DNA of 64,000 nucleotides from Pseudomonadota bacterium (GTDB taxonomy: Bacteria; Pseudomonadota; Gammaproteobacteria; Xanthomonadales; Rhodanobacteraceae): contig JAFEDX010000195.1 of assembly GCA_018241365.1 (NCBI GenBank), positions 33,156-97,155 of the forward strand, given 5' to 3'. Below are positions 18,030 through 25,664 of this stretch, piece after piece. The translations under genes were made by a program, and so were the position numbers. Position 1 is the stretch's first letter; each line of letters begins with the position of its first letter. Under the pieces are notes generated by a model. It did no database searches. It was not told the origin of the DNA and worked only from the letters and a program-made list of their open reading frames with translations.

Positions 18030-19328
18030 CTGTTCGAACGCGAGAAACGAGGCGAACGTGCGCTGCTGGTGTTGCCTTACCCCAGCGGCGGCGCGACCGC
18101 GCGCCGTGCGCAGGAATTCGCGGAACTGGCCGAGTCGGCCGGTGCGGAAGTCTTGGGCAGCGTGCATGCGCGCGTGGACGCACCCAGTCCGCGGTTCTAC
18201 ATCGGCACCGGCAAGGCCGACGAGGTGCAGGCCAGGGTGAAGGAGCTAGGTGCCGACCTGGTGCTGGTCGATCATGCGCTGACACCGGTGCAGGAACGCA
18301 ACCTGGAAAAGCATTTCTCCGCACGGGTGATCGACCGCGCCGCGCTGATCCTGGATATCTTCGCGCAGCGCGCACAATCGCACGAAGGCAAGCTCGAAGT
18401 CGAGCTCGCGCAGTTGAAGCACATGGCCACGCGGCTGGTGCGCGGCTGGACCCACCTTGAGCGCCAGCGCGGCGGCTCGATCGGCCTGCGCGGTCCCGGC
18501 GAAACCCAACTCGAAACCGACCGCCGCCTGCTGCAGAAACGCGTCGAACAATTGCAGAAGCGCATCGAGAAGGTCGGCGTGCAACGCGACCAGCAGCGCC
18601 GCGCGCGGCTGCGCAACACCTTGCCGCGCATTGCGCTGGTCGGTTACACCAATGCCGGCAAATCCACCCTGTTCAACGCGATCACGCGCGGCAGCGTGTT
18701 GGTCGCCGACCAATTGTTCGCGACCCTCGATCCCACCGTGCGGCGGCTGGAAGGGCTGTCGATCGGACCCGCGGTGCTGGCCGATACCGTCGGGTTCATC
18801 CGCGAGCTGCCGCATGACCTGGTCGCCGCGTTCCGGGCGACTCTGTCCGAGGCGCGCGACGCCGATCTGTTGCTGCACGTCACCGATGCCGCCGACCCCG
18901 AACGCGACCTGCTGGCCGACGTCGTGAATGGTGTTCTGGAGGAAATCGGCGCCGGCGACGTGCCGCAATTGAGAGTGTTCAACAAGATCGATTTGTTGGA
19001 TACGCCGCCACGCATGGACCGTGATGCGGAGGGATTGCCGGATGCGGTATGGCTTTCCGCGGCGACGGGTGCCGGCCTCGACCTGCTGCGGCAGGCAATG
19101 GGCGAACGCCTCGCCGGGTCGCGCGTGCATGCGGAGTTGCGCCTGCCACCGGGCGCGGGCCGATTGCGCGCGCGCCTGATCGAGCTGGGTGCGGTCAAGG
19201 GCGAAAGCTACGATGAGGGCGGCTGGCGATTGGATATCGACGCCCCGCGCGACCTTCTGCTGCCGCTAGCGGGCGAGGTGCGTGGCGACGAGGCCAGGCT
19301 GTTGCGTGACTGGCTCGACGCGGCGTAA
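18030..19328 (+). CDS. hflX: GTPase HflX, apparently without an ATG/GTG/TTG start in the expected place
   Basis: HflX is a ribosome-binding GTPase that splits stalled or heat-damaged ribosomes. G1 GYTNAGKSTLFN, G3 DTVGFIRELPHDLV, G4 NKID and the upstream RGWTHLERQRGG..GPGETQLETDRR block are all intact. The protein should begin LFEREKRGERALLV, which matches the start of E. coli HflX (MFDRYDAGEQAVLV), but the codon there is CTG (18030). ATT (18027) and CTG (18024) also precede it, and the hfq stop is just 9 nt upstream in the same frame. The first GTG (18069) would cut off conserved residues. AGGA at 18013-18016 could serve any of these starts. The length from 18030 (432 aa) matches the family. 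Confidence 0.9.
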   Translation: MFEREKRGERALLVLPYPSGGATARRAQEFAELAESAGAEVLGSVHARVDAPSPRFYIGTGKADEVQARVKELGADLVLVDHALTPVQERNLEKHFSARVIDRAALILDIFAQRAQSHEGKLEVELAQLKHMATRLVRGWTHLERQRGGSIGLRGPGETQLETDRRLLQKRVEQLQKRIEKVGVQRDQQRRARLRNTLPRIALVGYTNAGKSTLFNAITRGSVLVADQLFATLDPTVRRLEGLSIGPAVLADTVGFIRELPHDLVAAFRATLSEARDADLLLHVTDAADPERDLLADVVNGVLEEIGAGDVPQLRVFNKIDLLDTPPRMDRDAEGLPDAVWLSAATGAGLDLLRQAMGERLAGSRVHAELRLPPGAGRLRARLIELGAVKGESYDEGGWRLDIDAPRDLLLPLAGEVRGDEARLLRDWLDAA

Positions 19329-19452
19329 ACAAGTTGGCTCGGAGCGGCTGCCGTGAAAAGTCAGGGCAGGGAAGCCCGTTCTGGTGCGGGATGGCCCTCG
19401 GGCGTCCAGCTTGCCATTGCGCAAAACCGTGCTGCGATCAGGGATGATCGCT

Positions 19453-19458
19453 TAGAAT
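19453..19458 (+). promoter_or_regulatory. Candidate -10 box for hflKC
   Basis: TAGAAT lies in the 184-nt gap between hflX and hflK, 55 nt before the hflK ATG. The size of the gap supports a separate promoter; no strong -35 is visible. Confidence 0.35.
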
Positions 19459-19512
19459 ACGAAGTTTGCGCCACGCGTGGCGCGCCATTCCCGCCACCCG
19501 AGACCGAACCCG

Positions 19513-20643
19513 ATGCCCTGGAAGGAACCCGGCGAAAAACCGCGCGAGCCCCGGGAGCGTGAACCGCGCGGCCGCGAGCCGTGGGGGCAGGGTGGTCGCG
19601 GCAGCGGTCCCGATCTGGACGCGTGGCTGCGCAAGTTCCGGCGCGGCCTCGGTCCGTTCGGGCGCGGTCCGCTGGGCATCGTCGCGCTGCTCGCGGTGCT
19701 GGTCGTGTTGTGGTTCATCGTCAGTGGCTGGACGCTGGTCGGCAGCCAGCAGGCCGGAGCCCTGTTGCGATTCGGCCGGCTGGAAAAAGTGCTTCAGCCG
19801 GGCCTGCACCTGCATTTGCCGGTGCCCATCGACCGCGTGCAGATCGTGGACCTCGGGCGCACGCGCACGCTCAGCGACGAGACGCGCCTGCTGACCAGCG
19901 ATGGCCAGCTGGCCCTGGTCGATTACTACGTGCAGTACAAGGTCGTGGACGCACGCAAGTTCCTGTTTGCGACCCGCGATGCCGAGGAATCGGTCCGCAA
20001 TGCGGCGATCGTCGCGATGCGCGCGGTGGTCGGCACGCATACCCTGCAGCAGCTGCTCGTGCGCAGCGATGATGCCTACGGCAACGATGCCCGCACGCAC
20101 GTTGTCGCTGCGCTGGCGAGCGCGGATGTCGGCGTGAACGTGACCGGCGTCGGCATCCAGAACGTCGGCGTTCCGTCGGAAGTGAAGCAGGCGTTCGATG
20201 GCATCGCCAAGGCCCATGAAGATGCCAAGGCCGCGCAGACGACCGCGCAAGCCGAGGTGGCGCGCAAGCAGGTGGACGTGGTGGCACAGGCGGCGGCGTT
20301 GAAGGCCGATGCCGAGAGCTACCGCGCCGGTGCCGTGGCCGAAGCGCAGGCGGAAGTCGCGCGCTTCGGCCAGATCCTCACGCAATACCAGGCCGCGCCA
20401 CAGGTGACCCGGCACCGCCTGTGGCTGGATGCGATGCACGAGGTGCTGAGCAAGAACCGCGTGGTCGTCAACACCGGAACGGGCAGCGTGATCGTGCAAT
20501 TCCCCGCGCGGCATCCGGAAGCTCCGGCGGCGGCTTCGTCCAGTCCGGGCTCGCCGGCACCGGCCACGTCCGCGCCCGCACCCGCATCTTCGGCCACGGT
20601 GCCGGTGACCTCAGGCCCGGCCTTGCAAGGCATCGGCGCATGA
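19513..20643 (+). CDS. hflK: HflK, SPFH-domain subunit of the FtsH modulator complex
   Basis: The 376-aa inner-membrane protein has a Pro/Gly/Arg-rich cytoplasmic N-terminus (about residues 1-50), one transmembrane helix (GIVALLAVLVVLWFIVSGW) and a periplasmic SPFH/prohibitin domain, then an Ala-rich coiled-coil and an Ala/Pro/Ser tail. HflK and HflC form a cage around FtsH and regulate its proteolysis. The ATG at 19513 gives the canonical MPWKEPG start. The stop overlaps the hflC start (ATGA), showing translational coupling. Confidence 0.95.
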   Translation: MPWKEPGEKPREPREREPRGREPWGQGGRGSGPDLDAWLRKFRRGLGPFGRGPLGIVALLAVLVVLWFIVSGWTLVGSQQAGALLRFGRLEKVLQPGLHLHLPVPIDRVQIVDLGRTRTLSDETRLLTSDGQLALVDYYVQYKVVDARKFLFATRDAEESVRNAAIVAMRAVVGTHTLQQLLVRSDDAYGNDARTHVVAALASADVGVNVTGVGIQNVGVPSEVKQAFDGIAKAHEDAKAAQTTAQAEVARKQVDVVAQAAALKADAESYRAGAVAEAQAEVARFGQILTQYQAAPQVTRHRLWLDAMHEVLSKNRVVVNTGTGSVIVQFPARHPEAPAAASSSPGSPAPATSAPAPASSATVPVTSGPALQGIGA

Positions 20644-21527
20644 AATATGCCATTCCCGTCGTGATCATCCTGCTGGCCCTGCTCGGCGCCAACGGCATCT
20701 ACGTCGTCGGCCAGGGGCATGCCGCGGTGCTGATGCGGCTGGGGCACGTCGAGGCCATCGGCATCGCGCCGGGCCTGCACTTCAAGCTGCCGTTCGCCGA
20801 GCAGGTGAAGACATACGACACGCGCGCGATCGTGCAGGAATCGGAGCCCGAGGATTACCGGACCGCCGATGGCGATCCGGTGCGCGTGGGATTTTACGTG
20901 CGCTGGCGGATCGTCGATGCGGGCGCCTGGTTCGATGCCACCAACGGCGACGACCTGCAGGTCAACCAGCAGATGGCGCCCTTGATCCACAATGCGCTGC
21001 GCGCGCAGATCGGCGAACACTCGCTGGCTGACCTGCTCGGCTCGGATGGCGGCGCGATCGACACGGGCTTGCGCGACGCGGTGGATGCCAATATTCGTCG
21101 GAAGCTGGGCGTGGAAATCCTCGGCATCGGCGTCGAACGCGTCATGCCGCCCGACGACGCGCTGGCAGCCGTGTACAAACGCATGGGCGAAGACGCCGCC
21201 AGCCAGGCGGCCACGGTGCACGACGAGGGCGAGGCTGCGGCCGCGGCCATCCGTGCCAAGGGCGACAGCGCTGCGGGCGGGGTGCTCGCCGCGGCGTCGA
21301 AGCAGGCCGCTGCGGTGCGCGGCGAAGGCGATGCGGCCGCGGCCAGGATCTATGCGCAGGCTTCCGCGCAGGACCCGCAGTTCTTCCGCTACTGGAGCAG
21401 CCTCGAAACCTGGCGCAAGACCTTCAGCAACGGCGGCGCCGTGGTGGTGCTCGACAAGGATTCGCCGTTCATGCAGGCGGTCGATGAAGGCGCAGCAGTC
21501 AGTGGATCACCCGCGAAGAAGCACTGA
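20640..21527 (+). CDS. hflC: HflC, SPFH-domain subunit of the FtsH modulator complex
   Basis: The 295-aa protein has an N-terminal membrane anchor (MKYAIPVVIILLALLGANGIYVV), an SPFH domain with GQGHAAVLMRLG at its start, and an Ala-rich helical region. It begins in an ATGA overlap with hflK and is its obligate partner. Its length matches the family. Confidence 0.95.
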   Translation: MKYAIPVVIILLALLGANGIYVVGQGHAAVLMRLGHVEAIGIAPGLHFKLPFAEQVKTYDTRAIVQESEPEDYRTADGDPVRVGFYVRWRIVDAGAWFDATNGDDLQVNQQMAPLIHNALRAQIGEHSLADLLGSDGGAIDTGLRDAVDANIRRKLGVEILGIGVERVMPPDDALAAVYKRMGEDAASQAATVHDEGEAAAAAIRAKGDSAAGGVLAAASKQAAAVRGEGDAAAARIYAQASAQDPQFFRYWSSLETWRKTFSNGGAVVVLDKDSPFMQAVDEGAAVSGSPAKKH

Positions 21528-21661
21528 GTTGCGAGCGCGCCGGACGAAACATCAAAGCGAGAAACCCAGGGAGCACCAGTCGGCCTTTCCGTTGTCCAGC
21601 TGCGAACGCACGGGATGCGAACCAAGGGTTGGCATGTGCCTTGGCAGGAGCGAAGGGCTTT

Positions 21662-21737
21662 TGTAGGAGCGGCGGAAGCCGCGAACTGTGCGTAGCGGCC
21701 TGCATGGCGTGGGTCGGGCCTTCCGGCCCTCCTACAA
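21662..21737. repeat. REP-like palindromic repeat, copy 1 upstream of purA
   Basis: The unit starts TGTAGGAGCGGCGGAAGCCG and ends GGGCCTTCCGGCCCTCCTACA. The ends are inverted (TGTAGGAG / CTCCTACA), and an internal hairpin (GGCGGAAGCCGC type) lies inside. The same family occurs at 21765, 35813 and 54817. Confidence 0.85.
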
Positions 21738-21764
21738 GATCACCGGGCGTCAGAGAAGGAATTT

Positions 21765-23206
<1,442 letters not shown>

Positions 23207-23210
23207 ATCT

Positions 23211-23283
23211 TTCCTTCTCCCTCCGGGAGAAGGCCGCAACGCGCTGCTCTTGTTTTTGCGCGCAGCGCGGGATGAGGGTTCGG
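23211..23283. repeat. Dispersed palindromic element, half copy
   Basis: TTCTCCCTCCGGGAGAAGG is followed by GATGAGGGTTCGG. This matches one half of the longer elements at 31729, 56306 and 57676, whose arms read CCCTCTCC-GGGAGAGGG and CGAACCCTCAcCC. It begins 5 nt after the purA stop. Confidence 0.7.
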
Positions 23284-23304
23284 CACTCGCAGAATTTTTG
23301 CTCG

Positions 23305-23348
23305 TCATTCCGGGGCGGCCCGCAGGGCCGAACCCGGAATCCAGCGCC
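23305..23348. repeat. Short dispersed palindromic repeat (TCATTCCGGGG type)
   Basis: TCATTCCGGGGCGGCC is followed, after a short loop, by GGCCGAACCCGGAATCC, forming an imperfect hairpin. Related CATTCC/GGAATGA sequences occur at 29121 and 38870. Confidence 0.6.
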
Positions 23349-23391
23349 TTTGTTACTTCGCTTTCCGTCGATGGCTGTGGTCCAGCCGATC

Positions 23392-23432
23392 TTGCGTCTA
23401 CCCATATTGGGCACTAAAATGCCCAATATGGG
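23392..23432 (+). promoter_or_regulatory. Promoter with an overlapping 13-bp perfect inverted repeat
   Basis: TTGCGT (23392-23397), a 17-nt spacer and TAAAAT (23415-23420) make a good sigma-70 promoter. CCCATATTGGGCA (23401-23413) and TGCCCAATATGGG (23420-23432) are exact inverted copies flanking the -10. The first possible ATG (23419) is inside the palindrome. The layout fits an autorepressor operator for the winged-helix protein that follows, and the predicted transcription start near 23427 suggests a leaderless mRNA starting at ATG 23428. Confidence 0.65.
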
Positions 23433-24108
23433 TACCAAGGCCAAACGTGCACCATCCAAACAGCATGGCGGTGTTCGCGAGGCGCCCGCGCGCTACGCAG
23501 CGCACGCCGAAAGCCCGCACAGTCTTGCGGATGCACTGTTCACCACCACCCAGCAACGAGTGCTCGGTGCGTTGTACGGCCAGCCGCAACACAGTTTCAC
23601 CGTCAGCGAGCTGATCGACTCCACCGGCGCCGGCTCCGGCGCGGTGCAGCGCGAGTTGGCCAAGCTGGTCGCAAGCGGCCTGTTGACCATGCAGCCGGTC
23701 GGAAACCAGAAGCGCTATCAGGCCAATCCGGCCGCGCCGATCCACGGCGAACTGGTCGGCATCATGCAGAAGACCGTCGGCTTGGCGAAGCCCTTGCGTG
23801 CTGCGCTGGAACCGTTGAAAGGCAAAATCGCTGCCGCGTTCGTGTTCGGCTCCATCGCCAAGCGCAACGACACTGCAAGAAGCGATATCGATCTGATGGT
23901 CGTCTCCGCCAAGCTCGGCTACCCGGACGTACTCACCGCCCTGGCCGATGTGGAAGAAAAACTCGGCCGCAAGATCAATCCCGTGATCTACTCGCCGGCG
24001 GAACTCGGCAAGCGCATCAAGTCCGACAATGCCTTCGTCAAGCGCGTGCTGGAGCAACCGAAAATCTGGCTGACCGGGGGCGAGGATGACCTCCGCGGGA
24101 AAGCCTGA
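23419..24108 (+). CDS. Winged-helix/nucleotidyltransferase protein (MNT-like)
   Basis: The 229-aa protein (226 aa from ATG 23428) has an unstructured N-terminus, a winged-helix domain (about residues 40-105, TQQRVLGALYGQPQHSFTVS...GAVQRELAKLVASGLL) and a minimal nucleotidyltransferase domain with the GSIAKRNDTARSDIDL motif. Such HTH-NTase proteins are seen as antitoxins or autoregulators in MNT/HEPN-type modules and as stand-alone genes in defence regions; no HEPN partner is adjacent here. A perfect inverted repeat overlaps its promoter and start. The target is unknown. Confidence 0.75.
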   Translation: MPNMGTKAKRAPSKQHGGVREAPARYAAHAESPHSLADALFTTTQQRVLGALYGQPQHSFTVSELIDSTGAGSGAVQRELAKLVASGLLTMQPVGNQKRYQANPAAPIHGELVGIMQKTVGLAKPLRAALEPLKGKIAAAFVFGSIAKRNDTARSDIDLMVVSAKLGYPDVLTALADVEEKLGRKINPVIYSPAELGKRIKSDNAFVKRVLEQPKIWLTGGEDDLRGKA

Positions 24109-24117
24109 ATCCAGTAA

Positions 24118-24154
24118 TTGACGAATGCATGGAAATACCTATCATCGGGTGATA
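24118..24154 (+). promoter_or_regulatory. Promoter and small operator for the TumE/TumA-like pair
   Basis: TTGACG (24118-24123), a 16-nt spacer and TATCAT (24140-24145) form a promoter. The -10 overlaps the inverted repeat TATCA-TCGGG-TGATA (24140-24154), placed for autoregulation by the downstream HTH protein. The toxin-like ATG is at 24160. Confidence 0.55.
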
Positions 24155-24159
24155 AGATA

Positions 24160-24525
24160 ATGCCAGGTCAAGACCCGGGTATCGAAACGCTGTTGTTGCT
24201 GGATGGCGAAATTTACGACCAAGGCAACGGTTACTGGATCAAGGTCGAGGCTCACCAAGTGCAAGCAACCGAGCACGTTCCACATGGCATCCGTTACGCG
24301 TTGACACTGCACGACCGCTACGGAACCCGGTTGCTCGGATACGACAATGCGCATGCGGTGAAGGCGGCCAAACGGAAGCGTTACACCGGTCGCCGGCTGG
24401 CCTACGATCACAAACATCGCCATAGCCGTGACAAGGGCGTGGCCTACGAGTTCACCAGTGCCGATCAGTTGCTGAAGGATTTCTTCAACGAAGTGGATCG
24501 GGTGCTGGAGGAGGTACGGAAATGA
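24160..24525 (+). CDS. TumE-like (DUF6516) toxin of a toxin-antitoxin pair
   Basis: The 121-aa protein shows the family pattern: a beta-rich N-terminal half (HGIRYALTLHDRYGTRLLGYDN), then HKHRHSRDKG and YEFTSADQLLKDFFNEVDR. TumE-family proteins are the toxin half of a two-gene module; the mechanism is not well defined. The start at 24160 follows the promoter by a few nucleotides; an upstream in-frame start at 24118 would lie inside the -35. The stop overlaps the next ATG by 4 nt. Confidence 0.65.
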   Translation: MPGQDPGIETLLLLDGEIYDQGNGYWIKVEAHQVQATEHVPHGIRYALTLHDRYGTRLLGYDNAHAVKAAKRKRYTGRRLAYDHKHRHSRDKGVAYEFTSADQLLKDFFNEVDRVLEEVRK

Positions 24526-24872
24526 AGAAAGTCGTCATTGGAATCGCCTCGCAGCAAGATATCCGTGCCCGTGCACGCGCCATCGCGCGTGGTGAGCATC
24601 GGCCTGCCACCGGGGAACCCAAAGTCTGGTTCACGTCCATGCGATCGCTCGCGGAAGTGCTGTCGGACGGCAATCGCGCTCTCCTGCGCGTGATCCGTGA
24701 AGAGCAACCGCACTCATTGAACCGACTGGCGGAATTAACCGGGCGCGCCCCGAGCAACCTGTCGCGCACGCTCAAGACGATGGAGCGCTACGGGCTGGTC
24801 GAAATGCGGCGGCAGGATCGGCAAGTGCGCCCGGTCGTCAAGGCAAACGAATTCGTGATCCGGGCGGCCTGA
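24522..24872 (+). CDS. TumA-like HTH antitoxin/transcription regulator
   Basis: The 116-aa protein has a MarR/ArsR-like winged helix (about residues 50-105, SLNRLAELTGRAPSNLSRTL...YGLVEM), as in the HVO_A0114-like regulators that accompany DUF6516 proteins. It is translationally coupled to the preceding gene (ATGA overlap) and probably binds the TATCA-N5-TGATA repeat upstream. Assignment as antitoxin rests on family context. Confidence 0.65.
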   Translation: MKKVVIGIASQQDIRARARAIARGEHRPATGEPKVWFTSMRSLAEVLSDGNRALLRVIREEQPHSLNRLAELTGRAPSNLSRTLKTMERYGLVEMRRQDRQVRPVVKANEFVIRAA

Positions 24873-24988
24873 GACTGACCGGATTTCGGGGCATGGAATG
24901 GCTCGGGAGCGCATCGTGCCGATCTGGTCGCGGCGTGTGAGACGGTGGGCGCTACACTCGCGGCAATGATTGCAGGGGACGGGCGTTG

Positions 24989-25294
24989 ATGTTGACCGAA
25001 GAACAGAAGCGGCTGCTGATCGGCATGATCGAGCGCGGCGAGCCGCTGCCGCCCGAGTATCGTCGGCTGCTGTTTGCACAGGACGGCGTGGAGCTGGTCG
25101 AGCGCACCGGCGTGTATTCGCTCGAATACAAGGGCAAGGCGCGCGAGCAGGATATCCTGGCCGACACGCCGGCGGCACCGCTGCAGGAAATCCGCGACTT
25201 CAACGCCGACCACCCGAACCCGGAGCATCCGGATTGGCGGAACTTGGCAATGCAGCCATGGTTCTCCGATACATCAAGGGTCGGGTGGCAATAA
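24989..25294 (+). pseudogene. Probable N-terminal stump of an adenine-specific DNA methyltransferase
   Basis: The 101-aa product, MLTEEQKRLLIGMIERGEPL..., contains VYSLEYKGKAREQDILADTP and APLQEIRDFN, then DWRNLAMQP. From memory this resembles the N-terminal leader of type III/orphan Mod methyltransferases (the 'LVYxGKxREEDILAxTMAVPLQ...' segment before the first catalytic block). Here the similarity stops at DWRNL, just where the family continues into the catalytic domain, and the ORF ends 15 residues later. It has a plausible RBS (AGGGG) and a TACACT -10-like box at 24953. Its stop (TAA) directly abuts the next ATG. It could instead be a small intact protein of unknown role. Confidence 0.45.
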
Positions 25295-25651
25295 ATGGAC
25301 ATTGCAAACCCGTTGGATGAACTTGCGTTGCACCTTGAGCAATTCGCGAAGGATCGCGAATGGCAGCAATTTCACTCGCCAAAGAATCTTGCCTCGGCCC
25401 TCGTCGTGGAAGCTGGCGAATTGTTGGAGCACTTCCAATGGCTGACCGAGCAGCAAAGCCGTGAACTCCCACGAGAGAAGCTTGATGCGGTCGCAGGCGA
25501 ATTGGCGGACGTGCTCCTGTACCTGGTCCAGCTTTCCACCGCGCTTCGTGTTGACATCATTGCGGCGGCCCGTGACAAACTGAGCTTGAACGAGTTGCGA
25601 TACCCAGTGGATCGCGCGCGTGGCAACAGCAAGAAGTACGACGAGCTCTGA
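25295..25651 (+). CDS. MazG-like nucleotide pyrophosphohydrolase (dCTPase/RS21-C6 type)
   Basis: The 118-aa all-alpha NTP pyrophosphohydrolase has the motif pair EAGELLEHFQW (about residues 39-49) and ELADVLLYL, which supply the Mg-binding Glu/Asp residues. Enzymes of this class hydrolyse dNTPs or modified NTPs to the monophosphate plus PPi. It starts directly at the previous stop (TAAATG) and lies 13 nt before the nuclease-helicase gene, so the two are surely co-transcribed. GC is lower than in flanking housekeeping genes. Confidence 0.85.
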   Translation: MDIANPLDELALHLEQFAKDREWQQFHSPKNLASALVVEAGELLEHFQWLTEQQSRELPREKLDAVAGELADVLLYLVQLSTALRVDIIAAARDKLSLNELRYPVDRARGNSKKYDEL

Positions 25652-25664
25652 AGGACATGCTGCC

